DNA from: Nannobrachium achirus
Taxonomy: Eukaryota > Chordata > Actinopteri > Myctophiformes > Myctophidae
Length of the DNA: 64,000 nt
Direction of reading: 5' to 3'
NCBI GenBank assembly: GCA_963921795.1
Contig: OY997641.1
Coordinates: 60,090,675-60,154,674 of the forward strand
Of this stretch, positions 26,506 through 40,554 are shown in pieces; the stretch's first letter is position 1, and every line of letters starts with the position of its first letter. The notes below the pieces were generated by a model. It had not been told where the DNA came from. It searched no databases and saw only the letters and a program-made list of their open reading frames with translations. A program made the translations under genes and the position numbers.

Positions 26506-29500
26506 CAATAGTTAAAGCATAAAATAATGATACACAATAATGTGTACCCGTTCTGTTAATGTGCCAGCAATAAGACTAAACTAGAAAAATATTGTTCCTT
26601 CGAAACAATTGTGGGCTCGCTTCAAGCCAGAAAACAATGGCTATAAAAGCACAAAATGTCAAGATCGCAGGCAGTGCTCTCTTTGACGTTACTGACATCA
26701 AAGTTTGTCCATTTTGTTCCAAAAATGTGTTGTGCAAAAGTTGACCCGCTGGTGGCGCTATAACAGGCCAATGTGAGAAGGTTGGTATCTGTTCCTTGAC
26801 CTATTGGGAATGTGCTTGCAAGATTTCACGCACATCCCAGGCTGTGTTCATGATTTGAGGTGTTTTTGGCTTTGGACACTTTATCGCTGCTTGCAGCTAT
26901 ATTTATTATTATTATTTTATAATTCTTTTGTGTGCACTTCATAGGCATGTTAGATAAAGGTCCTTAGATTGCGTGTAGAATGTTTCATGCAAATTGCAAA
27001 AAACATCCTAGAATAAAAACGGGTTTAAGCGTTTTACAAACTGCTCAAAATGATATAGCGCCCCCCTTTGGCCATTTGGGGTAAGATTGGTTTCAGTGAT
27101 ATTTGAACTAACCCTCTACACTATTTTGTCATGAAAATGTGACTTTGCATGTATGTTTTAGAGGCAGAAGAATAATTTGCATAAAAATGCAATATTGTTT
27201 GAATTATTTAAAAAAGCATGTTTCAATGTTAAAGAAATCCGATCTGACAGATCTTTAGATATCGGTCCAAAGTTCACGTAAAAAAAGTTTTGTGCACGTG
27301 ACGCGAAAATTCCAGAATAAAAGCGGGTTTACACGTTTTACAAACTGCTCAAAATGGCGGAAAATTGAAGGGTGGAGCTTACTTAACAACGACACAGATG
27401 TCTTCCGCTTGAGTCAAAGCACGCGTGTAACAAGTTGCATGTCTTCAAACGAAACGAGTCATGACTTATGGCCGTTTGAAGTTTGAATTTTCAGACGCTT
27501 CGTATAGCGCCCCCCTTTGGCCGATTGAAATAAAATTGGTTTCAGTGATACTTTGACTCACCCTCCACATCTTTGCCAAATGCCATGAACGTGTAACTTT
27601 GCATGTATGATTTAGAGGCAGAAGAATAATTTGCATAAAACCGCAATATTGATAGAATTATTAAAAAATTACATTTCACTTTAAAAGAAATCCGCCGAGA
27701 TTAGTTTGACCGTATTGGTCCAAAGTTCATGTGAAAAAAGTTTTGTGCGCGTATCGAAAAAAACCCAGGAGGAGATAGATTTTTACTGTTTTTCATATAA
27801 TTCCGAATTGTGGGAGACCTAAAGGTCAGAGGTCAAAAGTTAGAGGGTAAAAGTTGTTCGGCATGAGGAGACGCATAAGTGTATACAGGTTTCATGACTG
27901 TAACTCAAACACAGCATGAGCTATACCTGTTCAAAGTTCGCACTTTCGAAGGCTTCGTGCAGCGCCACCATTTGGCCGATTGCTATAAAAAATAATAGCG
28001 CACTTCGCCACTGTAAACTGAACACATTGATGTTTTTATTTTCATTTTCTCACTAAGTATGTAGGAGTAGAAAGGAACCGAAGTTCCCGTCTACTGTCTG
28101 TCTGACTGACTGACTGACTGACTGATAGATAAACTAGAAAAATATTGTTCCTTCGAAACAATTGTGGGCTCGCTTCAAGCCAGAAAACAATGGCTATAAA
28201 AGCACAAAATGTCAAGATCGCAGGCAGTGCTCTCTTTGACGTTACTGACGTCAAAGATTGGTCCATTTTGTTCCAAAAATGTGTTGTGCAAAAGTTGACC
28301 CGCTGGTGGCGCTATAACAGGCCAATGTGAGAAGGTTGGTATCTGTTCCTTGACCTATTGGGAATGTGCTTGCAAGATTTCACGCACATCCCAGGCTGTG
28401 TTCATGATTTGAGGTGTTTTTGGCTTTGGACACTTTATCGCTGCTTGCAGCTATATTTATTATTATTATTTTATAATTTTTTTGTGTGCACTTCATAGGC
28501 ATGTTAGATAAAGGTCCTTAGATTGCGTGTAGAATGTTTCATGCAAATTGCAAAAAAAATCCTAGAATAAAAACGGGTTTAAGCGTTTTACAAACTGCTC
28601 AAAATTATATAGCGCCCCCCTTTGGCCATTTGGGGTAAGATTGGTTTCAGTGATATTTGAACTAACCCTCTACACTATTTTGTCATGAAAATGTGACTTT
28701 GCTTGTATGTTTTAGAGGCAGAAGAATAATTTGCATAAAAATGCAATATTGTTTGAATTATTTAAAAAAGCATGTTTCAATGTTAAAGAAATCCGATCTG
28801 ACAGATCTTTAGACATCGGTCCAAAGTTCACGTAAAAAAAGTTTTGTGCACGTGACGCGAAAATTCCAGAATAAAAGCGGGTTTACGCGTTTTACAAACT
28901 GCTCAAAGTGGCGGAAAATCGAAGGGCGGAGCTTACTTAACAACGACACAGATGTCTTCCGCTTGAGTCAAAGCACGCGTGTAACAAGTTGCATGTCTTC
29001 AAACGAAACGAGTCATGACTTATGCCCGTTTGAAGTTTGAATTTTCAGACGCTTCGTATAGCGCCCCCCTTTGGCCGATTGGAATAAAATTGGTTTCAGT
29101 GATACTTTGACTAACCCTCCACATCTTTGCCAAATGCCATGAACGTGTAACTTTGCATGTATGATTTAGAGGCCGAAGAATAATTTGCATAAAACCGCAA
29201 TATTGATTGAACTATTAAAACATTATATTTCACTTTAAAAGAAATCCGCCGAGATTAGTTTGACCGTATTGGTCCAAAGTTCATGTGAAAAAAGTTTCAT
29301 GCGCGTATCGCGAAAATCCCAGGAGGAGATAGATTTTTACTGTTTATCATATAATTCCAAATTGTGGGAGATCTAAAGGTCAGAGGTCAAAAGTCAGAGC
29401 CTAAAAGTTGTTCGGCATGAGGAGACGCATACGTGTATACAGGTTTCATGCCTGTACCTCAAACACAGCATGAGCTATACCTGTTCAAAGTTCGCACTTT

Positions 29501-29680
29501 CGAAGGCTTCCTACAGCGCCACCATTTGGCCGATTGCTGTAAAAAGTAATAGCACACTTCGCCACTGTAAACTGAACACATTGATGTTTTTATTTTCATT
29601 TTCTCACTAAGTATGTAGGAGTAGAAAGGAACCGAAGTTTTTGATACTTGCACTGACTAGTATGACTAGTATAGAAATAA

Positions 29681-32600
29681 CTAGAAAAATATTGTTCCTT
29701 CGAAACAATTGTGGGCTCGCTTCAAGCCAGAAAACAATGGCTATAAAAGTACAAAATGTCAAGATTGCAGGCAGTGCTCTCTTTGACGTTACTGACGTCA
29801 AAGATCGGTCCATATTGTTCCAAAAATGTGTTGTACAAAAGTTGACCCGCTGGTGGCGCTATAACAGGCCAATGTGAGAAGGGTGGTATTTGTTCCTTGA
29901 CCTATTGGGAATGTGCTTGCAAGATTTCACGCACATTGCAGGCTGTGTTCATGATTTGAGGTGTTTTTGGCTTTGGCCACTTTATCGCTGCTTGCAGCTA
30001 TATTTATTATTATTATTTTTTTTTTGTGTGTGCGCACTTCATAGGCATATTAGATAAAGGTCCTTAGATTGTGTGTAGAATGTATCATTCAAATTGCTAA
30101 AAAAATCCTAACGGTTTAAGCGTTTCACAAACTGCTCAAAATGATATAGCGCCCCCCTTTGGCCAATTGGGGTAAGATTGGTTTTAGTGATATTTGGACT
30201 AACACTCTACATCTTTGCCAAATGCCATGAACATGTTACTTTGCATGTATGATTTAGAGGCAGAAGAATAATTTGCATAAAACTGCAATATTCATTGAAT
30301 TATTAAAAAAGCATGTTTCAATTTAAAAAAAAAATCCGATCTGACAGATCTTTAGATATTGGTCCAAAGTTCATGTAAAAAAGGTTTTGTGGACGTGACG
30401 CGAAAATTCCAGAATAAAAGCGGGTTTAAGCGTTTTACAAACTGCTCAAAGTGGCGGAAAATCTAAGGGCGGAGCTTACTCAACAAAGACACAGATGTCT
30501 TCCGCTCGAGTCAAAGCACGCGTGTAGGCAAGTTGCATGTCTTCAAACGAAACGAGGCATGACTTATGCCCGTTTAATGTTTGAATTTTCAAACGCTTCG
30601 TATAGCGCCCCCCTTTGGCCGATTGGAATAAAATTGGTTTCAGTGATACTTTGACTAACCCTCTACATCTTTGCCAAATGCCATGAACGTGTAACTTTGC
30701 ATGTATGATTTAGAGGCCGAAGAATAATTTGCATAAAACCGCAATATTGATTGAATTATTAAAAAAAAAAAAATCACTTTAAAAGAAATCCGACCAGACT
30801 AGTTTGACCGTATTGGTCCAAAGTTCATGTGAAAAAGGTTTTGTGCGCGTAACGCAAAAATCCCAGGAGGAGATAGATTTTTACTGTTTTTTATATAATT
30901 CAAAATTCTGGGGGATCTAAAGGTCAGAGGTCAAAAGTCAGAGCGTAAAAGTTGTTCGGCATGAGGAGACGCATACGTGTATACAGGTTTCATTACTGTA
31001 CGTATAACAGAGCATGAGCTCTATCTGTTCAAAGTTCGCACTTTCGAAGGCTTCCTACAGCGCCACCATTTGGCCGATTGCTGTAAAAAATAATAGCACA
31101 CTTCGCCACTGTAAGCTGAACACATTGATGTTTTTATTTTCATTTTCTGTGTAAGTATGTAGGAGTAGAAAGGAACCGAAGTTTTGAGGAGAACTTGATA
31201 TGACGGTTAGATATTGTCACTAGAAAAATATTGTTCCTTCGAAACAATTGTGGGCTCGCTTCAAGCCAGAAAACAATGGCTATAAAAGTACAAAATGTCA
31301 AGATTGCAGGCAGTGCTCTCTTTGACGTTACTGACGTCAAAGATCGGTCCATATTGTTCCAAAAATGTGTTGTACAAAAGTTGACCCGCTGGTGGCGCTA
31401 TAACAGGCCAATGTGAGAAGGGTGGTATTTGTTCCTTGACCTATTGGGAATGTGCTTGCAAGATTTCACGCACATTGCAGGCTGTGTTCATGATTTGAGG
31501 TGTTTTTGGCTTTGGCCACTTTATCGCTGCTTGCAGCTATATTTATTATTATTTTTTTTTTTTTGTGTGTGCGCACTTCATAGGCATATTAGATAAAGGT
31601 CCTTAGATTGTGTGTAGAATGTATCATGCAAATTGCTAAAAAAATCCTAACGGTTTAAGCGTTTCACAAACTGCTCAAAATGATATAGCGCCCCCCTTTG
31701 GCCAATTGGGGTAAGATTGGTTTTAGTGATATTTGGACTAACACTCTACATCTTTGCCAAATGCCATGAACATGTTACTTTGCATGTATGATTTAGAGGC
31801 AGAAGAATAATTTGCATAAAACTGCAATATTCATTGAATTATTAAAAAAGCATGTTTCAATTTAAAAAAAAAATCCGATCTGACAGATCTTTAGATATTG
31901 GTCCAAAGTTCATGTAAAAAAGGTTTTGTGGACGTGACGCGAAAATTCCAGAATAAAAGCGGGTTTAAGCGTTTTACAAACTGCTCAAAGTGGCGGAAAA
32001 TCTAAGGGCGGAGCTTACTCAACAAAGACACAGATGTCTTCCGCTCGAGTCAAAGCACGCGTGTAGGCAAGTTGCATGTCTTCAAACGAAACGAGGCATG
32101 ACTTATGCCCGTTTAATGTTTGAATTTTCAAACGCTTCGTATAGCGCCCCCCTTTGGCCGATTGGAATAAAATTGGTTTCAGTGATACTTTGACTAACCC
32201 TCTACATCTTTGCCAAATGCCATGAACGTGTAACTTTGCATGTATGATTTAGAGGCCGAAGAATAATTTGCATAAAACCGCAATATTGATTGAATTATTA
32301 AAAAAAAAAAAATCACTTTAAAAGAAATCCGACCAGACTAGTTTGACCGTATTGGTCCAAAGTTCATGTGAAAAAGGTTTTGTGCGCGTAACGCAAAAAT
32401 CCCAGGAGGAGATAGATTTTTACTGTTTTTTATATAATTCAAAATTCTGGGGGATCTAAAGGTCAGAGGTCAAAAGTCAGAGCGTAAAAGTTGTTCGGCA
32501 TGAGGAGACGCATACGTGTATACAGGTTTCATTACTGTACGTATAACAGAGCATGAACTCTATCTGTTCAAAGTTCGCACTTTCGAAGGCTTCCTACAGC

Positions 32601-32758
32601 GCCACCATTTGGCCGATTGCTGTAAAAAATAATAGCACACTTCGCCACTGTAAGCTGAACACATTGATGTTTTTATTTTCATTTTCTGTGTAAGTATGTA
32701 GGAGTAGAAAGGAACCGAAGTTTTGAGGAGAACTTGATATGACGGTTAGATATTGTCA
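29681..32758 (+). repeat. Units 3 and 4, near-identical 1539-bp pair
   Basis: The two adjacent units have the same length and differ at only a few positions (e.g. ATCATTC versus ATCATGC, GAGCTC versus GAACTC), far less than other unit pairs. This indicates a very recent duplication or conversion within the array. Confidence 0.85.
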
Positions 32759-35700
32759 CTAGAAAAATATTGTTCCTTCGAAACAATTGTGGGCTCGCTT
32801 CAAGCCAGAAAACAATGGCTATAAAAGTACAAAATGTCAAGATCGCAGGCAGTGCTCTCTTTGACGTTACTGACGTCAAAGATTGGTCCATTTTGTTCCA
32901 AAAATGTGTTGTGCAAAAGTTGACCCGCTGGTGGCGCTATAACAGGCCAATGTAAGAAGGGTGGTATCTGTTCCTTGACCTATTGGGAATGTGCTTGCAA
33001 GATTTCACGCACATTGCAGGCTGTTTTCATGATTTGAGGTGTTTTTGGCTTTGGCCACTTTATCGCTGCTTGCAGCTATATTCATTATTATTTTATTTTT
33101 TTTGTGTGTGTGCACTTCATATGCATATTAGATAAAGGTCCTTAGATTGTGTGTAGAATGTTTCATGCAAATTGCAAAAAGAAAATCCTAACGGGTTTAA
33201 GCGTTTCACAAACTGCTCAAAATGATATAGCGCCCCCCTTTGGCCAATTGGGGTAAGATTGGTTTTAGTGATATTTGGACTAACACTCTACATCTTTGCC
33301 AAATGCCATGAACATGTTACTTTGCATGTATGATTTAGAGGCAGAAGAATAATTTGCATAAAACTGCAATATTCATTGAATTTATTTAAAAAAGCATGTT
33401 TCAATTTTAAAGAAATCCGATCTGACAGATCTTTAGCTATCGGTCCAAAGTTCACGTAAAAAAAGTTTTGTGCACGTGGAGCGAAAATTCCAGAATAAAA
33501 GCGGGTTTACGCGTTTTACAAACTGCTCAAAATGGCGGAAAATTGAAGGGCGGAGCTTACTTAACAACGACACAGATGTCTTCCGCTTGAGTCAAAGCAC
33601 GCGTGTAACAAGTTGCATGTCTTCAAACGAAACGAGTCATGACTTATGCCCGTTTGAAGTTTGAATTTTCAAACGCTTCTTATAGCGCCCCCCTTTGGCC
33701 GATTGGAATAAAATTGGTTTCAGTGATACTTTGACTAACCCTCCACATCTTTGCCAAATGCCATGAACGTGTAACTTTGCATGTATGATTTAGAGGCCGA
33801 AGAATAATTTGCATAAAACCGCAATATTGATTGAATTATTAAAAAATTATATTTCACTTTAAAAGAAATCCGCCGAGACTAGTTTGACCGTATTGGTCCA
33901 AAGTTCATGTGAAAAAGGTTTTGTGCGCGTAACGCAAAAATCCCAGGAGGAGATAGATTTTTACTGTTTTTTATATAATTCAAAATTCTGGGGGATCTAA
34001 AGGTCAGAGGTCAAAAGTCAGAGCGTAAAAGTTGTTCGGCATGAGGAGACGCATAGGTGTATACAGGTTTCATGACTGTACGTATAACAGAGCATGAGCT
34101 CTATCTGTTCAAAGTTCGCACTTTCGAAGGCTTCCTACAGCGCCACCATTTGGCCGATTGCTGTAAAAAATAATAGCACACTTCGCCACTGTAAGCTGAA
34201 CACATTGATGTTTTTATTTTCATTTTCTGTCTAAGTTTGTAGGAGTAGAAAGGAACCGAAGTTTTGAGGAGAACTTGATATGACGGTTAGATATTGTCAC
34301 TAGAAAAATATTGTTCCTTCGAAACAATTGTGGGCTCGCTTCAAGCCAGAAAACAATGGCTATAAAAGCACAAAATGTCAAGATCGCAGGCATTGCTCTC
34401 TTTGACGTTACTGACGTCAAAGATTGGTCCATTTTGTTCCAAAAATGTGTTGTGCAAAAGTTGACCCGCTGGTGGCGCTATAACAGGCCAATGTGAGAAG
34501 GTTGGTATCTGTTCCTTGACCTATTGGGAATGTGCTTGCAAGATTTCACGCACATCCCAGGCTGTGTTCATGATTTGAGGTGTTTTTGGCTTTGGACACT
34601 TTATCGCTGCTTGCAGCTATATTTATTATTATTATTTTATAATTTTTTTGTGTGCACTTCATAGGCATGTTAGATAAAGGTCCTTAGATTGCGTGTAGAA
34701 TGTTTCATGCAAATTGCAAAAAAAAATCCTAGAATAAAAACGGGTTTAAGCGTTTTACAAACTGCTCAAAATTATATAGCGCCCCCCTTTGGCCATTTGG
34801 GGTAAGATTGGTTTCAGTGATATTTGAACTAACCCTCTACACTATTTTGTCATGAAAATGTGACTTTGCATGTATGTTTTAGAGGCAGAAGAATAATTTG
34901 CATAAAAATGCAATATTGTTTGAATTATTTAAAAAAGCATGTTTCAATGTTAAAGAAATCCGATCTGACAGATCTTTAGATATCGGTCCAAAGTTCACGT
35001 AAAAAAAGTTTTGTGCACGTGACGCGAAAATTCCAGAATAAAAGCGGGTTTACGCGTTTTACAAACTGCTCAAAATGGCGGAAAATTAAAGGGCGGAGCT
35101 TACTTAACAACGACACAGATGTCTTCCGCTTGAGTCAAAGCACACGTGTAACAAGTTGCATGTCTTCAAACGAAACGAGTCATGACTTATGCCCGTTTGA
35201 AGTTTGAATTTTCAGACGCTTCGTATAGCGCCCCCCTTTGGCCGATTGGAATAAAATTGGTTTCAGTGATACTTTGACTAACCCTCCACATCTTTGCCAA
35301 ATGCCATGAACGTGTAACTTTGCATGTATGATTTAGAGGCCGAAGAATAATTTGCATAAAACCGCAATATTGATTGAATCATTAAAAAATTATATTTCAC
35401 TTTAAAAGAAATCCGCCGAGATTAGTTTAACCGTATTGGTCCAAAGTTCATGTGAAAAAAGTTTTGTGCACTTGACGCGAAAATCCCAGGAGGAGATAGA
35501 TTTTTACTGTTTTTCATATAATTCCGAATTGTGGGAGACCTAAAGGTCAGAGGTCAAAAGTTAGAGGGTAAAAGTTGTTCGGCATGAGGAGACGCATACG
35601 TGTATACAGGTTTCATGGCTGTACCTAAAACACAGCATGAGCTATACCTGTTCAAAGTTCGCACTTTCGAAGGCTTCCTACAGCGCCACCATTTGGCCGA

Positions 35701-35840
35701 TTGCTATAAAAAATAATAGCACACTTCGCCACTGTAAACTGAACACATTGATGTTTTTATTTTCATTTTCTCACTAAGTATGTAGGAGTAGAAAGGAACC
35801 GAAATCCCGTCTACTGTTGATTGCCTGCCTGATAGATAAA

Positions 35841-35886
35841 TAATGACAATATCTAAAGTGTGCTCGCCTTATAGGCGAGCCCACAA
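35841..35886 (+). repeat. Terminal hairpin module at end of unit 6
   Basis: TAATGACAATATCTAAA followed by arms GTGTGCTCGCC and GGCGAGCCCAC (loop TTATA), then AA and CTAG of the next unit. The right arm is complementary to GTGGGCTCGC near the unit start. There is one mismatch in the 11-bp stem. Confidence 0.9.
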
Positions 35887-38800
35887 CTAGAAAAATATTG
35901 TTCCTTCGAAACAATTGTGGGCTCGCTTCAAGCCTGAAAACAATGGCTATAAAAGTACAAAATGTCAAGATCGCAGGCAGTGCTCTCTTTGACGTTACTG
36001 ACGTCAACGATTGGTCCATTTTGTTCCAAAAATGTGTTGTGCAAAAGTTGACCCGCTGGTGGCGCTATAACAGGCCAATGTAAGAAGGGTGGTATCTGTT
36101 CCTTGACCTATTGGGAATGTGCTTGCAAGATTTCACGCACATTGCAGGCTGTGTTCATGATTTGAGGTGTTTTTGGCTTTGGCCACTTTATCGCTGCTTG
36201 CAGCTATATTCATTATTATTTTATTTTTTTCGTGTGTGTGCACTTCATAGGCATATTAGATAAAGGTCCTTAGATTGTGTGTAGAATGTTTCATGCAAAT
36301 TGCAAAAAAAAAATCCTAACGGGTTTAAGCGTTTCACAAACTGCTCAAAATGATATAGCTCCCCCCTTTGGCCAATTGGGGTAAGATTGGTTTTAGTGAT
36401 ATTTGGACTAACACTCTACATCTTTGCCAAATGCCATGAACATGTTACTTTGCATGTATGATTTAGAGGCAGAAGAATAATTTGCATAAAACTGCAATAT
36501 TCATTGAATTTATTTAAAAAAGCATGTTTCAATTTTAAAGAAATCCGATCTGACAGATCTTTAGATATCGGTCCAAAGTTCACGTAAAAAAAGTTTTGTG
36601 CACGTGGAGCGAAAGTTCCAGAATAAAAGCGGGATTACGCGTTTTACAAACTGCTCAAAATTGCGGAAAATCGAAGGGCAGAGCTTACTTAACAACGACA
36701 CAGATGTCTTCCGCTTGAGTCAAAGCACGCGTGTAACAAGTTGCATGTCTTCAAACGAAACGAGTCATGACTTATGCCCGTTTGAAGTTTGAATTTTCAA
36801 ACGCTTCGTATAGCGCCCCCCTTTGGCCGATTGGAATAAAATTGGTTTCAGTGATACTTTGACTAACCCTCCACATCTTTGCCAATTGCCATGAACGTGT
36901 AACTTTGCATGTATGATTTAGAGGCCGAAGAATAATTTGCATAAAACCGCAATATTGATTGAATGATTAAAAAATTAAATTTCACTTTAAAAAAAATCTG
37001 GTTGATCAATCTGACCGTATTGGTCCAAAGTTCATGTGAAAAAAGTTTCGTGCGCGTAACGAAAGAAACCCAGGAGGAGATAGATTTTTACTGTTTTTCA
37101 TATAATTCAAAATTCTGGGGGATCTAAAGGTCAAAGGTCAAAAGTCAGAGCGTAAAAGTTGTTCGGCATGAGGAGACGCATACGTGTATACAGGTTTCAT
37201 GGCTGTACGTATAACAGAGCATGAGCTCTACCTGTTCAAAGTTCGCACTTTCGAAGGCTTCCTACAGCGCCACCATTTGGCCGATTGCTGTATAAAATAA
37301 TAGCACACTTCGCCACTGTAAGCTGAACTCATTGATGTTTTTATTTTCATTTTCTGCCTGAGTATGTAGGAGTAGAAAGGAACCGAAGTTTTGAGGAGAA
37401 CTTGATATGACGGTTAGATATTGTCACTAGAAAAATATTGTTCCTTCGAAACAATTGTGGGCTCGCTTCAAGCCAGAAAACAATGGCTATAAAAGTACAA
37501 AATGTCAAGATCGCAGGCAGTGCTCTCTTTGACGTTACTGACGTCAAAGATTGGTCCATTTTGTTCCAAAAATGTGTTGTGCAAAAGTTGACCCGCTGGT
37601 GGCGCTATAACAGGCCAATGTAAGAAGGGTGGTATCTGTTCCTTGACCTATTGGGAATGTGCTTGCAAGATTTCACGCACATTGCAGGCTGTGTTCATGA
37701 TTTGAGGTGTTTTTGGCTTTGGCCACTTTATCGCTGCTTGCAGCTATATTCATTATTATTATTTTTTTTGTGTGTGTGCACTTCATAGGCATATTAGATA
37801 AAGGTCCTTAGATTGTGTGTAGAATGTTTCATGCAAATTGCAAAAAAAAATCCTAACGGGTTTAAGCGTTTCACAAACTGCTCAAAATGATATAGCGCCC
37901 CCCTTTGGCCAATTGGGGTAAGATTGGTTTTAGTGATATTTGGACTAACACTCTACATCTTTGCCAAATGCCATGAACATGTTACTTTGCATGTATGATT
38001 TAGAGGCAGAAGAATAATTTGCATAAAACTGCAATATTCATTGAATTTATTTAAAAAAGCATGTTTCAATTTTAAAGAAATCCGATCTGACAGATCTTTA
38101 GATATCGGTCCAAAGTTCACGTAAAAAAAGTTTTGTGCACGTGGAGCGAAAATTCCAGAATAAAAGCGGGTTTACGCGTTTTACAAACTGCTCAAAATGG
38201 CGGAAAATCGAAGGGTGGAGCTTACTTAACAACGACACAGATGTCTTCCGCTTGAGTCAAAGCACGCGTGTAACAAGTTGCATGTCTTCAAACGAAACGA
38301 GTCATGACTTATGCCCGTTTGAAGTTTGAATTTTCAAACGCTTCGTGTAGCGCCCCCCTTTGGCCGATTGGAATAAAATTGGTTTCAGTGATACTTTGAC
38401 TAACCCTCCACATCTTTGCCAAATGCCATGAACGTGTAACTTTGCATGTATGATTTAGAGGCCGAAGAATAATTTGCATAAAACCGCAATATTGATTGAA
38501 TTATTAAAAAATCATTATTTAACGTACAAACTTCTCACCACATAGCCTGTGTAGATATAGGTTCAAATTTCATGTGAAAAAAGTTTTGTACGCTTAACGC
38601 AAAAATTCCAGGAGGAGATAGATTTTTACTGTTTATCATATAATTCCAAATTGTGGGAGATCTAAAGGTCAGAGGTCAAAAGTCAGAGGCTAGAAGTTGT
38701 TCGGCATGAGGAGACGCATACGTGTATACAGGTTTCATGCCTGTACCTCAAACACAGCATGAGCTATACCTGTTCAAAGTTTGCACTTTCGAAGGCTTCC

Positions 38801-38981
38801 TACAGCGCCACCATTTGGCCGATTGCTATAGAAAATAATAGCACACTTCGCCACTGTAAACTGAACACATTGATGTTTTTATTTTCATTTTCTCACTAAG
38901 TATGTAGGAGTAGAAAGGAACCGAAGTTCCCGTCTACTGACCGCCTGCCTGATAGATAAATAAACCAGTACAATATCTAAA

Positions 38982-39008
38982 GTGTGCTCGCCTTATAGGC
39001 GAGCCCAC
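38982..39008 (+). repeat. Terminal hairpin at end of unit 8
   Basis: Same arms and loop as at 35858-35884, preceded by CAATATCTAAA. Confidence 0.9.
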
Positions 39009-40554
39009 AACTAGAAAAATATTGTTCCTTCGAAACAATTGTGGGCTCGCTTCAAGCCAGAAAACAATGGCTATAAAAGCACAAAATGTCAAGATCGCAG
39101 GCAGTGCTCTCTTTGACGTTACTGACGTCAAAGATTGGTCCATTTTGTTCCAAAAATGTGTTGTGCAAAAGTTGACCCGCTGGTGGCGCTATAACAGGCC
39201 AATGTGAGAAGGTTGGTATCTGTTCCTTGACCTATTGGGAATGTGCTTGCAAGATTTCACGCACATCCCAGGCTGTGTTCATGATTTGAGGTGTTTTTGG
39301 CTTTGGACACTTTATCGCTGCTTGCAGCTATATTTATTATTATTATTTTATAATTTTTTTGTGTGCACTTCATAGGCATGTTAGATAAAGGTCCTTAGAT
39401 TGCGTGTAGAATGTTTCATGCAAATTGCAAATAAAATCCTAGAATAAAAACGGGTTTAAGCGTTTTACAAACTGCTCAAAATTATATAGCGCCCCCCTTT
39501 GGCCATTTGGGGTAAGATTGGTTTCAGTGATATTTGAACTAACCCTCTACACTATTTTGTCATGAAAATGTGACTTTGCTTGTATGTTTTAGAGGCAGAA
39601 GAATAATTTGCATAAAAATGCAATATTGTTTGAATTATTTAAAAAAGCATGTTTCAATGTTAAAGAAATCCGATCTGACAGATCTTTAGATATCGGTCCA
39701 AAGTTCACGTAAAAAAAGTTTTGTGCACGTGACGCGAAAATTCCAGAATAAAAGCGGGTTTACGCGTTTTACAAACTGCTCAAAGTGGCGGAAAATCGAA
39801 GGGCGGAGCTTACTTAACAACGACACAGATGTCTTCCGCTTGAGTCAAAGCACGCGTGTAACAAGTTGCATGTCTTCAAACGAAACGAGTCATGACTTAT
39901 GCCCGTTTGAAGTTTGAATTTTCAGACGCTTCGTATAGCGCCCCCCTTTGGCCGATTGGAATAAAATTGGTTTCAGTGATACCTTGACTAACCCTCTACA
40001 TCTTTGCCAAATGCCATGAACGTGTAACTTTGCATGTATGATTTAGAGGCCGAAGAATAATTTGCATAAAACTGCAATATTTATTGAATTATTAAAAAAT
40101 TATATTTCACTTTAAAAGAAATCCGCCGCGATTAGTTTGACCGTATTGGTCCAAAGTTCATGTGAAAAAAGTTTTGTGCGCGTATCGAAAAAAACCCAGG
40201 AGGAGATAGATTTTTACTGTTTTTCATATAATTCCGAATTGTGGGAGATCTAAAGGTCAGAGGTCAAAAGTCAGAGGCTAAAAGTTGTTCGGCATGAGGA
40301 GACGCATACGTGTATACAGGTTTCATGCCTGTACCTCAAACACAGCATGAGCTATACCTGTTCAAAGTTCGCACTTTCGAAGGCTTCCTACAGCGCCACC
40401 ATTTGGCCGATTGCTGTAAAAAGTAATAGCACACTTCGCCACTGTAAACTGAACACATTGATGTTTTTATTTTCATTTTCTCACTAAGTATGTAGGAGTA
40501 GAAAGGAACCGAAGTTTTTTGATACTTGATATGCCTGCCTGATAGATAAATAAA

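Larger units (their letters stand above)
26028..26522. mobile_element. About 495-bp inverted-repeat unit with hairpins at both ends
   Basis: Ends (26028-26063 and 26485-26522) are imperfect inverted repeats that include ATGCTTTAAC and the AAAAATAGCAGATATACAAG hairpin arm. Hairpins 1 and 2 of the GATCTACAAGCTC family sit at the two ends. The interior carries a hAT-like end, GGTTTGAGAACCACTG (26248-26262). Confidence 0.5.
26581..40554 (+). repeat. Family I tandem array, block 1 (units 1-9)
   Basis: Head-to-tail units starting CTAGAAAAATATTG at 26581, 28134, 29681, 31220, 32759, 34300, 35887, 37427 and 39011, with lengths 1539-1587 bp. Order within a unit: 5' hairpin (ATTGTT/AACAAT arms, loop CCTTCGA), GTGGGCTCGC, an inverted CRE-type hairpin, a GGTGGCGCTATAAC segment, (TTA)n, then two roughly 450-bp subrepeats each starting AGCGCCCCCCTTTGGCC, then a third partial subrepeat (AGCGCCACCATTTGGCC), and a conserved tail GTAGGAGTAGAAAGGAACCG followed by variable (GACT)n, (GATA)n or (ATAA)n. 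Units 6 and 8 end in an added terminal hairpin. Short ORFs at the same place in each unit start at TTG or GTG and are not supported as genes. Confidence 0.95.
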
